Shown: positions 49,079 through 61,525, counted from the first letter of the stretch. The stretch: DNA of 64,000 nucleotides from Pagrus major (GCF_040436345.1 NC_133232.1:28893315-28957314), one strand, 5' to 3'. Program-made: numbers and translations. The notes: a model not told the origin generated them from the letters alone.

Positions 49079-49838
49079 CCGGAAGTCGTGTTGTCCTAAC
49101 CGGAAGTGGGGCTGTTAGCTTCAGGAAATCAGTCTGTGGAGAAAAGCTTTCCTTTCTGTGATCAAGGCTCCCGAGCAGAGTCAAACACACACCGGAGCAG
49201 CAGCAAACCACAGCCAATGGACCCTCGGATTATAATATTTAAGCTGCGGTTTATCCATCGATAGCACGCCGGGGTGCCGAAGCGCTGGGCCGGGCCGGAA
49301 CCAGAACCAGGCCCGGACGGACGGACACAGCCAGCGCTGCGTTTTGCGACACCGGCGGGGCTGCCTGCCTGTGTGTGTGTGTGTGAGTGTGAGTGTGTGT
49401 GGGAATTGGCATGCCGTCTGTAGGGGAAGTGTAATGTGTATCACCCTGTCTTGCTGTCTGTAGCTCGGCAGCAGGTTCGCCGATGAGAGCCCGGTTCTTG
49501 TGCTCCACGGATCGGATGTAAAGGCTCGAGGCGCGAGCATGGGACAGCGTGAATTTAGCCAGAAGCGAGCTAGCTCTGCGGCTAGCTAACGCCAGAGTTA
49601 ACGTCCACGGACAGCAACTTTTACTCGCTAGCTAGCGAGGAAACAGAGGGAAAAACCGAGTATGAGCGCCACACCCGGGTGTATGTGAACGAAGGAGAGT
49701 TATTTTACATCGCCTTACGTTTTGTCAGTTCGCTCGCTAGCTCTTTAAAAAAAAAAAGGCCTGATAAATGTTTCTGGAGCGAGTATAGCAGTGTAGCTAA
49801 GTCGTTAGCTGCTACGTTAGCCTGCCTCGACCGCCCCG
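49079..49838 (+). promoter_or_regulatory. rap2c: rap2c CpG-rich promoter and 5' UTR with two ETS sites
   Basis: Two CCGGAAGT motifs, the ETS/GABP consensus, lie at 49079-49086 and 49100-49107, 21 bases apart in the same orientation. Downstream is a strongly CpG-rich stretch (49250-49340) and GCTAGC-rich sequence up to the start codon. No TATA box was seen. This looks like a housekeeping-type promoter. Confidence 0.6.
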
Positions 49839-51425
49839 ATGAAAGAATACAAAGTGGTCGTGCTGGGCAGCGGCGGCGTCGGCAAGTCCGCGCTGACCGT
49901 CCAGTTTGTCACCGGCACCTTCATCGAGAAATACGACCCGACCATCGAGGACTTCTACCGAAAGGAGATCGAGGTGGACTCGTCGCCCTCCGTGCTGGAG
50001 ATCCTCGACACGGCGGGGACGGAGCAGTTCGCCTCCATGAGAGACCTGTACATCAAGAACGGACAGGGCTTCATCCTGGTCTACAGCCTGGTCAACCAGC
50101 AGTCTTTCCAGGTACCTGGTGTGCAGGACACCTTAGCTCACACGCAGGTGGACGCTGATCATAGCTGGGTAGTAAATCAGGGCATTTAGGGTGTGATTCA
50201 TGCTGTGCTACCCATGTAATGAGTGCTGCTAATGGCTGAGCCCTGCACCGTCAGATCGTCACTTTAAAGACTGTAATCAGTTTGGTCAAAGATGTAAATA
50301 TTTGATTTAGGGGTGTTCATTTAAAGCCAGTGGCGCTGTGGTAGCAATCTGTAGTCATTTGTGGTACCTGTTGTGTTGCAATACAGTAATTGCGTAGACT
50401 CTGCAGTGTATTTGTAACTTTAGTGACAAATAATGCCTGAAAATTATTCTGAAAAGGAGGAATCAGTGCTTAATTTATTCACTGCACAATGAAGTGATTT
50501 TAAGGGACATTATAGAGAGCATGACAGACATTTAAACATTGTACAAGGAAGCTCATGGAGACTTTTTAAACAAACATACATAATGTAAAACATCTATAAA
50601 CTGGCTAAGCTGTCAGCGGGCAGGAAAAAGAGGTCGCATCTTTGCCTCGTAGTAACCAAAACGTTTCAATCTGGCCAAACTGTATTTTAACAAAAAACTC
50701 AAAGCAATGAAATGCCACTTAAAAACAAGAAAAAATACCATGATTAACATGTTTGATTAAGACAGCGATGCTTGTGTAATGATGAAGTTAAACAAGGGAA
50801 GGTATCATGATATGATGTGTCCTAAATTACATACTATCTACTGGTTTGTTCACTATATGTAATATTTTCTAAATCTCAATGATTGCAGTTTTTGCAGTAC
50901 AAAATACTTGAGTGTTTTCTACTGACAGGAAATGATGCAATACCAAAAATCCAAGTGCAACTTTGGAGCATCGTCGGCAGTTAACTTTACCCAGAGAAAG
51001 AAACATAACATTTATTTGTTGATTTAAATCTTCCAGTATGAATGAACTACATGTTAAAAATCTGTTTAAGAAAAAGTTTGAAGCATGGATGGAAGTGCAA
51101 AGCAACCACATTGGCCTCTCATATCCTCTCCGTCTTCATCTTTTAGGACATCAGACCAATGCGAGACCAAATAGTGCGAGTGAAGCGCTTCGAGAAGGTG
51201 CCGTTGATCCTGGTCGGGAACAAGGTCGACCTGGAGTCTGAGCGTGAGGTCGCTGGGTCAGATGGTCGTGCTCTGGCTCAAGAGTGGGGCTGCCCTTTTA
51301 TTGAAACTTCTGCCAAGAGCAAGACTATGGTGGACGAGCTGTTCGCAGAGATCGTCCGACAGATGAATTATTCCACGCTGCCGGAGAAGCAGGAGCAGTG
51401 CTGCACGGCCTGTGTGGTACAGTGA
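49839..51425 (+). CDS. rap2c: Ras-related GTPase Rap2c
   Basis: Two exons, 49839-50111 and 51147-51425, join in phase 0 to 183 residues, the exact Rap2 length; the 1035-nt intron has GTACCT and TCATCTTTTAG borders. Rap2 proteins are membrane-anchored GTP switches acting through TNIK/MINK-type kinases on cytoskeleton and adhesion. Visible motifs: P-loop GSGGVGKS (10-17), effector loop YDPTIEDFY (32-40) with Phe39 that separates Rap2 from Rap1, DTAGTEQ (57-63) with Thr61 typical of Rap, NKVD (116-119), SAK (145-147), and tail CCTACVVQ. The tail gives two palmitoylation cysteines (176-177) and a CVVQ prenylation box. The ending LPEKQEQCC and VVQ identify Rap2c rather than Rap2a or Rap2b. All nucleotide-binding residues are intact. 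Confidence 0.96.
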
Positions 51426-53345
51426 GGAAGAGGTACAAGCACATCCATTCCTATCTTCCACTGCATGCTTGCATTCATACTCGAGCTGTGCCAAAGAGCT
51501 CACAAACACAGCACTGTTGGCCGCTCACTTATTTTACAAAATGTGATAAAATGTCCCTGCAGTGGCTGTGTAGAAACGGTTCACAAGCTGAGGAGAAATG
51601 TGACACATGGATGACTGTGTGGCGTTTTCAGTGCAGTGTAAGGGAGAGGAGAGGTTCGGTTGGAAGTGAGAACGACGAGTGGGTGGTGCCGCTCCGCGCA
51701 AACCGTTGGTTTAGCTTGTTATCATAAGATCGCAGAAAGTATGTGGCATGAAGAACTGAGCAGCTCGGGGCCGAGAGGGAAAAGACCCTGAAGAGTAGGG
51801 ACTAATGAAGCAGACAGCCCTGTGAGCCGAGCCGTACAAAGAGGAAAATGTGACATCCTGAAAAAGAAATTATGTTCCAAAACAGGAAGTTCACTTAGAT
51901 CCAGTGACAGATGTTGCCTGTTAACCACTGCCCACACAGAGAAAGCCAGTTCTCAGCCATTTAAACCTGTTTGTTTTCTCTCTCTGTGCAGATACATCAT
52001 CTGTCTGGATCACCACGAGGATTTTGATGAAACATGAACTTGGACAACCTGACTTTTGAGCCTAAAGACAAAAACTTGCCGCTTAAAGCCGGTTAAGTTT
52101 CTGTTCAATGTGGTTTCTGACTGTCTATCACAGAGCATCTGACAGGAAAGACGTCGGTCCTATTTTTGATATCATAACTGTTTAAAGACGTTTCTGCTGC
52201 AACCTTAACGGCCTTTGCGATGACCCAGAATGGAGTCAGACAGACAGACTTTTAATGAGCGAGAACGGCCATCTGTGAATTTCAGTCTTTTTTTCCCCCT
52301 TTTAGTCTAAAGTATCCTTGAAATAATAAGCAGGAGTGTTTGTGAGGTTGCAGCTTCTTTTTAAAGCTGCTTTAATCTCTATTATATACTTTATTATTAC
52401 TTGTATTATGTCTCAAGTTTGGAATTTGACAAAGTATTTCATAGTATTGAAACATTTTGACTTTTAAGCATGCATACTTCGACCAGTTTGCTGCTGCCCA
52501 GGTATACTGCTCGCTTTATTTTGAAAATCTCGTCTAAAATAGTAACGTTAACAGGCAGAGACTGCAGCAAGTCTGACCTACAGTAGATTTTTTTTTTTAA
52601 GCTTCTGGAAACATAGACAGGATGTTCGACTTTGTGGATTAACCCTGTAACATTTCCATCAGTCCACTCTGCCGCCCTGCGGTTCGAGCATTTACCTTTT
52701 CACCATCGCAGTAGCCTGAAGCAGCTAAACTCATCTGAAAACACGCATGCTCGAAATTGAAAATGTTCCACTAAATCAACTTGAAGTGATAAGGAAGAGC
52801 CATTTTACTGTTTTTAGCCTGAATTCTGTCAGAGTCTCTGCAAGGCATGAATCTCGTGGACGCAGGTCTTCCATTTTCAGTTTTCTCGAGGAGTCTCTGT
52901 GGGAAGATGATTTTGGAACGACCAAAGGAAGCTCACAGTGCATATTTGTGTTTGACTACATGACGTGTGTTGCTTTAAATTCAGGAGACGCTGATTTTCT
53001 TGTCATCAAGTAACTCCCGCTGCAATGTGGTTTGATAAAAGTTCTGGCACAGTTAATCAGATTTAACTTTTTTCTTTTTCTTATAGTAACATATTTATTA
53101 AAATCTAATGACATGGGTAGCCAGTTTTAAACTCTTAATTTTATACTAGTTTTCGCTTTTTGTGACTTTTCAGGATACATGGTACATTGTTCTTTGGGGT
53201 TTTTGTTATTTTGAAGCTGAGGATTTAACAGAGCCTTAAATAATTTCTGTTGCACCCTGGTCTCATGTCTCTTATTTTTTATTCTGGAAGATAAACAGTT
53301 GTCATCGTTTGGTAATAAACATGCTGGCCTTTCTGCTTTTGTCAT
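51426..53345 (+). other. rap2c: rap2c 3' UTR, possibly with a 3' UTR intron
   Basis: Long AT-rich 3' UTR. A donor-like AGAGGTACAAG just after the stop (GT at 51434) and an acceptor CTCTCTCTGTGCAG ending at 51991 could remove an intron entirely within the 3' UTR (inference). AATAAA at 53314-53319 is the best polyadenylation signal seen. Confidence 0.5.
53314..53319 (+). terminator. rap2c: polyadenylation signal AATAAA, probably rap2c
   Basis: AATAAA is followed by TCTGCTTTTGTCATG. It is the last strong signal before the repeat-rich spacer. Confidence 0.5.
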
Positions 53346-53689
53346 GAGGAAAAGCTTTACAGTTTTATCTTGGATTGATACACAATCAGTTCTGCGTGAC
53401 TAATGCGTTTTCCTCCTGCTGACCGATCATTCCTGCCTGGTAACAAAATGTTACGGGTTGAATTTTTCCCACTGGTCATGTTCACTCACCGTCTCACCTC
53501 ACTGCCTCCAGTTTGGGAGCCATTCTTCCATAGAAAGGGACTTTGGAAGTCATTCTGTAATGAAAGTAGCCTCGTCTACTTGGCCATGCTACTATGAAAG
53601 ATATAAACCTTGTGTTAAAGTGGCTATAATCAATATTTTTATAATATAAACATCATATGAATGTGACAATATAAAGGGGCCATTCGTAG
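53346..53689. other. spacer downstream of rap2c, no gene
   Basis: Only short open frames in unlikely reading frames; nothing recognisable. Confidence 0.45.
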
Positions 53690-54040
53690 TGATGAACCTA
53701 CAGAGAATTATCGCCTTAATCTGCGGTTCACCTCAGCTTTATAGTGAGTTCCAGCTCATTTTAGCTGTCCAACACCAACACAGCGATATCAGACTGCATT
53801 TTGGTTTCATATCATCTTTTGTGACCACCACAGGCAGCTGTTTTTTCAGTGGAAAATACCCTCTAAAACCCGCTTTACACTACCTCCGCACCACCCAACG
53901 ACAGACGAGCACAGTTAGCGACTAGCTGGTGAACACAGTGGAGCTATTAGCAGCTAAAGAGACTCGAGTTAGTTTAGCTAAAAAGAACAGCAAGGAGAAA
54001 ATACTGACAAAGTAAAAGCAGTCCTAACGCAGGCAAGTAA
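53690..54040 (+). repeat. fish interspersed repeat (GACTAGCTGGTGAACACAGT type)
   Basis: Words such as AAACCCGCTTTACACTACCT, GCGACTAGCTGGTGAACACA, GTGGAGCTATTAGCAGCTAA and GAGTTCCAGCTCATTTTAGC occur in an order I recognise from a common perciform repeat. The 78-residue open frame across it is not a gene. Confidence 0.6.
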
Positions 54041-54509
54041 AGACAGCCAGATAGTTTTCTGGTTTACCTCAGTTGCAAACAACACATGACAAAATTGTAA
54101 AAGGCAATTATATCGTTCAATAGTGATTACTTTGTGCAATCCACGTTTTATGCCTCTGCATCGGCGCCCATTCGTCTGTCTATCTCATTCGTGTGAACGC
54201 AATGTGTCAAGAAAGCCTTGAGGGAATTTCTACAAATTTGGAACAAACATCCACTTAGACTGGAGGACGATCTGTTAAGATTTGGGTGGTCTAATGTTAC
54301 TGGTTCCCCACAAAACACATTTTTTTAATTATAGGTTTGACAATAATTTTACACATTTTCTAATGGGATAAAATGTGAAAAAAGTGAAGACATTTTATCA
54401 CCAAAAGCTCAGAGGTGAACATCTTTAGAGATCAGTTTATAGAATAGGCCTAATTTTTTTTCATGATATCAACATGTCCTTTGTGGGGCAGAGCACCCAA
54501 CAAACGTTT

Positions 54510-54552
54510 AGCTCATAAGAGGAAACGGTGCACCTGTTTCCTCTTATGAGCT
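54510..54552. repeat. near-perfect palindrome (17-bp arms)
   Basis: AGCTCATAAGAGGAAAC at 54510-54526 has an exact inverted copy at 54536-54552. The 9-base centre begins with GGTGCACC, itself a palindrome. The whole 43-base unit could form one long hairpin or cruciform. Confidence 0.9.
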
Positions 54553-54988
54553 CAGTACTTGCATGCCCTTTATACATTCTGAAAGGTTGCTGTTATTGTT
54601 CCTTCTGTCTTTATTGGCCACAAAGAGATACCTTCATAATTCAAGTGTAAAGAGAGAGGGAACAAAATCCACTCTCCTGTTTTTGTGCAAAAATGATGAG
54701 ACTTCAGCAGTGAGACAGATCAAGTGAGTATCTGTCAAAGTTTTAGTCTTTTAGTGTGAAATTCTCTTTGTGTTTCATCTGCCAGTGTTTTCTTGCTGAG
54801 CCACAGAGTGTTAGGAACACAACAAATCCTTACAACATTTTATCATTTCCAGTATGCAGCCCAGATTTACACGGTACGTGTCTGTGGATTTGACCCCTAT
54901 AGAGAAAACAAGGAGTTAAAATGTTGAAGCTACATTGTCTAAAAATATCGACCCTCAAAAACAGGCTACACTTTCCACTTCCTCATTG

Positions 54989-54989
<1 letters not shown>

Positions 54990-55023
<34 letters not shown>
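54990..55023 (+). repeat. (TG)17 microsatellite
   Basis: Uninterrupted TG dinucleotides. Confidence 0.97.
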
Positions 55024-55029
<6 letters not shown>

Positions 55030-58001
55030 TGCACCAGGCTGGCAGAGTGCACTCGTTTTGATGTGTGCTTTTTTTTTTCATTTTGCATTTTCTGTCACAC
55101 ATGGCACTGCTGTAGTTTTCACATCCCACGGAGCACAAAGCTGGCTCTTCATCCTCTCGCTCTGCGGTTGTCAGGTGGAGCTGCCGGCTGCTCGCTGAGC
55201 CTCTGCATCCTTCACTGAGCTGGCAGCAGCTCCTGTGTGAGGAAGAGGAGGGCGGGGCGGGGGCTGACGTCTCTGAATCAGCAGGGTCACCACAGCTCCT
55301 TCCAAGCTCCTCGACGGAAGAATAGGTAATTTTGAGTGTCTTGTCCTGGTTCCTGCTGGGTTTGTCTCTGTACACACCACAAGAGAGTTTTTACAAACAA
55401 AAACTGCCACAGGCCACCGGCCTATTAGCTGCCTGCAGTGGACAGCAGGTGCCAACAAGCTGCAATAAAACACTCATCTTATACCAAAACACAAGAATCA
55501 CTAAGAAAGGGAGACATCTGTTTATGTTGTAGGTCAGAATGATTTGGCATTTCTGTCTTCTCTTTGTAGTGTTGAATTAGAGCAAAGTACATTGTAATTT
55601 AGTGTATTTATTTATGGATTAATTAAATTGTTATATATTTTATTAGTTCCCATTTTAGTAGTCGTGTTGAGCATCAAATTAAATGCTTCATGAGTATTTC
55701 CATGACACTTCATGGTCCTCCATAAATGAAGCAAGGTCCCAGAGATTTGCAGGCTAGAAGAAGTTTGAACTGAGTTAAATATAGTTGACAAGTCACAAGA
55801 CCAGTGACAAGGTTGCTTATAACCATGCAGCAGTAGAGGAAGTATTCAGATACTTTACTTATGTAAAATGGTAATTCAACAATGTAAAAATACTCAATTT
55901 CAAACAAGTATCCTGAAGGGTGACTTCACCAATTTTTACACATTAAAGTGTGTTCACAGGTCTCGAGGAGCACTACTGCATATGTGAAAAAAAAGTAGTG
56001 TAACTGTAACTGCTCATAATGCAGTAGTATGGCTTCTGTCACCTATTGGTCACTGTCAGATTATCATAAAGGATTAATGATGAGTGATTTTTATTGTTTC
56101 TTGTATTTTATTAATTATGTGTAAGCACAATTTTACATTGCAGCTCCAGTGTAGCTAGAAAATAATAATAATATAAGCTCATTGTGGTTGTTTTGTTTAT
56201 TACAGCTTTATCTGAGAAGTGATCAGGTACTTCAGTTCAGTTCGGATGTTTATGATCCCACAAGAGAACAACAGCAAGTCGACATGAAAGCAATGAAATC
56301 AAAAAGACAATAAAGCAATAAAACTATTCAAAGAGCTCTGGTCTTTCACGTGCACTGCGGAGTAGAAGGTTCATGTGGTAAAGCAAACTACAGCAGTGAG
56401 AAAAGTTAAAGATAAGAGCGGAGAGGCTGTATTTGAATACGTTTTATTGAACATTGATAAATGAACGAAGACGACTTGCACCAATGTTTTTACAGCAGTT
56501 AAACACATTTTATGGAGTACATCTATATATAATCTCACATGTAACTCAATTCAGCCCTTTTGTACCCCAGTCACCTAGACGTCTTTTGACCTACATGTTC
56601 TCTCTGAGTTCATGTGAGGCGGCTCGTCAGCGAGGGCGTACGAGGTCAAAACAAGACCAGCGGTGATAATTTGCCCCCCCGGAGCCCAGCTGTCAGTGTC
56701 AACCACAAACTTTTAATGCCCTGATTCCTCTGCAGAGCTCTGTCAGCAGCTTCGTTCCTGTACACCTGCATGCTTCAGGTACAGGAAGTCTTTACATCAC
56801 ACGCTACACACATTTTTATGCTGTACTTTCCAAGCTTTGCTTTGCTTGTCGTAAATTTCAAAGGACAGCAACTGTGACAGGGCAACTTATTCACTGTCAC
56901 CGAAGGGCCTCGGTCCAAAATGAGGAGCAGATGTTCAGCTCAAACTAATGGCAGACACAGTTTATTCTCAGAGGTTCTGTGTCCCAGGTGTTGAAACAAA
57001 TGACTCTGGATGTCTTCTGGAGGGACGTATTGGCCCAGAAAAATATATGAAGTGGGTTTGTGGTGGACTGAATCTGTGCTACGGTTGTCACAATATCCTT
57101 TCCCTGGTTAATAGTCCAACTTTACCCTCAGCAGCAAGTTTTACTTATAAGGAATACTTTGTTTGGGCCTAATGCTGCAGAATTTTTTTTTTAAAAAGCC
57201 CTAAAAGGCAAAATGCAGGAATTATGTATTTATTCACCGCATTGTGGTTAATTTTACAGAATTTGAAATGAACTGACATAAAAAGTGCATAGAGTCCTAG
57301 CTTAGCTTCTCTTTATCACACACCAGTGCTTTTCACACTGTGCTTGGGGCTCAGAGGTGCTAGTGTGAAACGGGGCTAAAGATAAAAGGAGTAGTAAGAC
57401 AACACTCGACACTGTTCAGCTTGGCTTCAAAGCACTTGTGTGCTAATCCCAGGGCTAGTAGAAGAACAGTGTGGATCATATAGCCCTGGGCATAGGCTAA
57501 CCTTAAGGTTTACAATATGTGTGAGAAAGGGCTAAAGTGAAGACTTGCCCTTGGCCATGATATACTCCTGTATCGATTTTTTCAAACTGTAACATTTCCC
57601 CATTTTACAGTGTTATCTCACTGATTTGGTTGCGTCTGTTTTCCTTTTCAGTAAGATCTCATCACCTGTTTGTTTGATTTAGTTATATTTTTTAGCGTTT
57701 AAATTAAGGGGGAGACAAAATGTCATTTCAGTCTGATTATTGGGCTAAAACACAATAGCAGAAAATTGTAGTAGCCTAAATTAACCAAGTAAATTAAGTA
57801 TTTTCTTTCTTAATTAACCATCATTATGCAGTGACTATGTTTTTTATTATATGCAAAAGAAAAAATGCACTCTGAGGCATCACAGCTGAGATTTAATCTG
57901 GTGTTTCTTCACACTGCAGCCTCTTTCACATGCAGTGTGAGGCAGTGGCAGCTCCAGACCTCTGGGGGGCAGCAGTGCGTTTTTTTTTGCAGTCAGGGCT
58001 G
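55024..58001. other. intergenic between rap2c and alg13, repeats only
   Basis: 55825-55930 is a family B fragment (GAGGAAGTATTCAGATACTT, AAAAATACTCAATTTCAA). 55935-56060 is a repeat shared with 63440-63640 (CATATGTG.AAAAAAAGTAGT). The GC-richer stretch 55180-55300 has no recognisable coding content. No exon chain is visible on either strand. Confidence 0.5.
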
Positions 58002-58136
58002 TGACGTCATCGGCACGAAGCGGAAGTGGCAGCAGGATGACGCTGAGCTGTCAGAGGAGCAGAGGAGCAGAGGAGGCTGTCAGGTGTTTTCAAAACACTT
58101 GAAAACCAGAACATTCACAGTTTTATTCGCGCAGTC
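58002..58136 (+). promoter_or_regulatory. alg13: alg13 promoter with CRE and ETS motifs
   Basis: A perfect TGACGTCA (CRE/ATF site) at 58002-58009 is followed by GCGGAAGT (ETS core) at 58020-58027, both within 135 bases of the start codon. This pairing is common in TATA-less housekeeping promoters. Confidence 0.65.
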
Positions 58137-61100
58137 ATGAAGACAGTGTTTGTGACGGTCGGAACCACGAGCTTTGATGAGCTCATCGAAAGCATCACGA
58201 CGTCAGAGGCCGTTCAGGTGAGAGGAGAAGGTGTTAAAGTGAGCTAGCATGTTGCTAATTTCCCTTAAATGCTGCAGAATGACCACTGAAGTTGTACTAC
58301 TTTATACTGCTACGACGTATTATGTACACTCAGTCTAAAGGAAATAGAAGTAGAAATACCACACTATAACAATACTCAAGTAAGACCCTGCAACTTTTAA
58401 TGACAAAATGCTTAAAGTACTCAGTATTCATTATGCAGACTGGCCCCTTGTCAGTGTTGTATTGTGTTATCTGACCATTATTTTTAAATGTATTATACTG
58501 TTGGGTGGTTTAATCTATAAAAATGCATCATATTTTCTAAAATGATAACATAATATTCATGTAAAATCTCAATCTGATAAGTAACTCGTCACCATAGTTG
58601 TAAAATAAATGTAGTCGATTTAAAAAAAAAGGGCCAATATTTTTCATTCTGAAATGTAGAGCAGTAGCTAGAATGATAAAGTTGCATAACATGGATATGG
58701 ACAAGTAAACAAATACCCCACATTTGCAGTCTTGTCTTCCTTGTATACCAACTGTTTACCTACTTGTATTACTATAACAACCCGTCAGTCAGTTGCTCAT
58801 CACAAACCCATGCTGTGCAGTCAACCAGTGTTAAAACGTTATGAACTTTATTTAAAATTTCAGTGGAGATCCCAAACTAATAAAGATATCCAAATTGTCA
58901 GGCTAAATTTGGGGTAAATGAGTAAAAAAATGTTGAACAAGTTCATTAGTATTTGTCAGAATAATGCAGCCTGAAAACAAAGTCTCTGCCGTATGGCTTC
59001 ATGAACTGGAACAAGCTGATACGGTGTGGCATAAGAGAATATTTTGAACCTTAAAGCTGCGTAAATACTATGAAAACTGTATGTTAAGAGGTTAAAACAT
59101 ACTACGCAGATACTGTATCTGTATGAAAGTAGAGCTTGGTTTTGTCTGAGTGCTGATCATCTGTGTAAAAAGAACAGCCGTAAAATAAGAAACATGAAAC
59201 CAAAGCTGTCAGGTGTCAGGTGTCAGGTGTTGAAGCTGCATCGAGTGTTGGCACAGGTGACGGAGACCTGCTCTTTATCTGGATGTCAAGATACTTCATA
59301 ATAACATGGCTTTATTATACAGATAGTGCTTCTTTATAAAACACAGTTTCTCCACCCTACAGGCTTTAAAGGCTCGTGGTTATGAGCGTTTGGTTCTTCA
59401 GGTTGGTAGAGGATCTCTTCTTCCAGATGCTGACAGCTGTCCACACGTCAGACTGGAAGCGTTTCGATACAAAGACTCTATCGCAGAAGACATCAAGCAG
59501 GCGGACCTCGTCATCAGCCATGCAGGTGAGTAAAATATCAGAAGCCTTCAGCACAATTTCAGCACAATACACTCCGTGTTGACTCATGAAGGAGGAAATA
59601 TTGGCTGCATTTAAATGTAATCTTTTGATGATGATGCTCTGTACGTCAAACTGCTGTCTCATTATGTGGCCTTTTAAAAACATAATGCACATTAATAATC
59701 ATTCAGAGAGTGAGTCAGCCGATGCAGATAGTGTTCGCGTCTGTTGCCGGCCCAGAAGACATTAATGACGATGTGGAACTCAAAGGAAAAGCAAATACAG
59801 GTCTGTCAGCAGTGTGCAAACATTAAACAGGAAACTGATTATTAACACAGCGGAGGATCAACAACAGACAGATACAGAATGAGGGCATCAGAGGAAGTAG
59901 AGCAAACCATTATAAACAGGATGATGTTCAGTCAAGTGTGTCTTAATGAGGCAAAATCAGACCTGAGGATCAGACGATTAATATGTACTAAAGGATCATA
60001 CAACCCCAATTTAAAAAAAGTTTTTTGTTACTGACTGATCTAGTAGGAAGTAGGTATACGCAGATGCCGTCATTTTTCTGCAGCCATTACACTGTGCGGC
60101 CAGTATACTTCAGAATAAATTAAGCAAAGTTTGTCTGTTGTCAGTTTAAATATATTGTCTTATACTGTTTTCAATTAAGTATTTGTCAATAAGGAAAGTA
60201 TCACATTGTGTTTAATTATGTTTAGTGGCGTCCCAACTTTTTGGGAATTGGAGTTGTGTTTATGTTTCTGTAGTCTGACCCAGTTTACTATAAATTATAT
60301 ACAGTTAAAACACAGCAATAAGGGCTGTCGCATTATCAGATTTTCCCTTCACGATTATCATGGCTGAATTCACAATGACAATAATATGGCATTATCTATA
60401 GACATTTGAAAATAAAAATGCTAGCAATCCAATCTATCGTTAACTTTACTGCATGTTTCGTGTCTTTTTTTGGAAAATAAACTGCCCTACAAATAAAGCG
60501 CACAAAAACAACATTAACACTCAATTACTAGTTAAAATGCAACCAGAGGAATACATAAATGAAAGATGCACAAGGCCGAATATATCTGCTGAATTATTTA
60601 GATGATATTATTGTTGTGTATTATTAACTCGATATCAATATTTAATTTTTTTATATCACAGTTATTGTGATATTGTGACAGACATCGCTTACAGCAATAT
60701 GAAAGAGCATGTTTTTGAAACTTGACTCCGTGATCCGTCACACTGACCCAGTTGCTGTTGTTTTTTCTTCTGGGTTTAAATTTTCCAACAACATAAAGCA
60801 AAAACACTTTGGCATCATGCAACATTAACAGTTGAAATGAACCTTATCATGAGCTAAACTACCCACAAACAAAAAAAAAACCTGCTGCTGCTGATACTAA
60901 CATGTTGTTTTCAGCCCTATCCGTGTCACGGTGTTGTTCACCTCCATGATTAGAAGCAGACTGAGTTTAGTTCGAGTCATGAGTGAGGAAGGATCTTGTT
61001 TTTCTCCTCAGGGGCAGGAAGTTGTTTGGAGGCGCTCGGTGCAGGCAGGCCTCTGCTGGTCGTAGTCAATGACAGGCTGATGAACAACCACCAGCTGGAG

Positions 61101-61350
61101 CTGGCCAGACAGCTACACATGGACTCACACTTGTTGTACTGCACATGCAGGTATGTGTTTCTCACATGTACATGTGAGTGTATTTAGCAAAATGAAAGTT
61201 TGTTTCATTCACAGTTTGTTTGTTTTTTTATTTTCCAGCACCCTGACAGAAACACTGAGGACCATGGATCTCTCTGTTCTCCAGCCCTTCATGCCCGGAC
61301 AGCCGAAGCATTTTGCAAACTTTCTCGACAAAGCTCTCGGTGTTCAGTGA
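58137..61350 (+). CDS. alg13: UDP-GlcNAc transferase catalytic subunit Alg13 (short form)
   Basis: Four exons, 58137-58217, 59363-59525, 61012-61150 and 61239-61350, give 164 residues, against 165 for the human short form. With membrane partner Alg14 the protein forms the enzyme that adds the second GlcNAc to dolichol-PP-GlcNAc on the cytosolic face of the ER, an early step of N-glycosylation. It is a lone GT28-type C-terminal Rossmann half: it starts [17 protein letters not shown], then [33 protein letters not shown], the sugar-nucleotide motif HAGAGSCLE at 80-88, and [19 protein letters not shown], closing with [16 protein letters not shown]. All junctions keep phase (0, 1, 2). Reading through the third donor meets a stop within a few codons. 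The OTU and Tudor exons of the long vertebrate form are not seen in the 2.6 kb that follows within the window. Confidence 0.95.
58300..58510 (+). repeat. family B dispersed repeat in alg13 intron 1
   Basis: AGAAATACCACACTATAACA, AATACTCAAGTAAGACCCTG, TTAAAGTACTCAGTATTCAT and TATGCAGACTGGCCCCTTGT follow the known order of this repeat. It is the inverse of the 7800-8010 and 29860-29960 pieces. Confidence 0.6.
60000..60257. mobile_element. TIR-bounded MITE in alg13 intron 2
   Basis: The left end ACAACCCCAATTTAAAAAAAG and the right end, inverted ACAACTCCAATTCCCAAAAAG, match. CGTCCCAACTTTTTGGGAAT at 60229-60248 is typical of a very common fish MITE. 258 bp, no coding capacity. Confidence 0.7.
60320..60690 (+). 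repeat. decayed dispersed repeat in alg13 intron 2
   Basis: It starts AAGGGCTGTCGCATTATCAG, contains TTCACGATTATCATGGCTGA and ends in ATATCACAGTTATTGTGATA, a pattern I associate with another fish interspersed repeat. Borders are approximate. Confidence 0.45.
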
Positions 61351-61525
61351 GACTTTGATTTCACAGGACTGCTTATTTTATGTTACACTAAAGTTTGATG
61401 ATGTTGCAGTAGATTATGATCCTTGGTTCTCGCATTGGAGTGTTTTCTATTTTTGTATGTGATGATAATATATCTCTTAATCTCACATCCTTGTGTGTGC
61501 TGTGAATTCATATCTTTCGTTCTAG

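Noticed and set aside
49679-50158. 159-residue plus-strand frame overlapping rap2c exon 1
   Set aside because: It is out of frame with the conserved GTPase sequence, so it is a shadow in GC-rich DNA.
54935-55198. frames across the TG repeat
   Set aside because: They consist of CVCVCV-type dipeptide repeats from the microsatellite.
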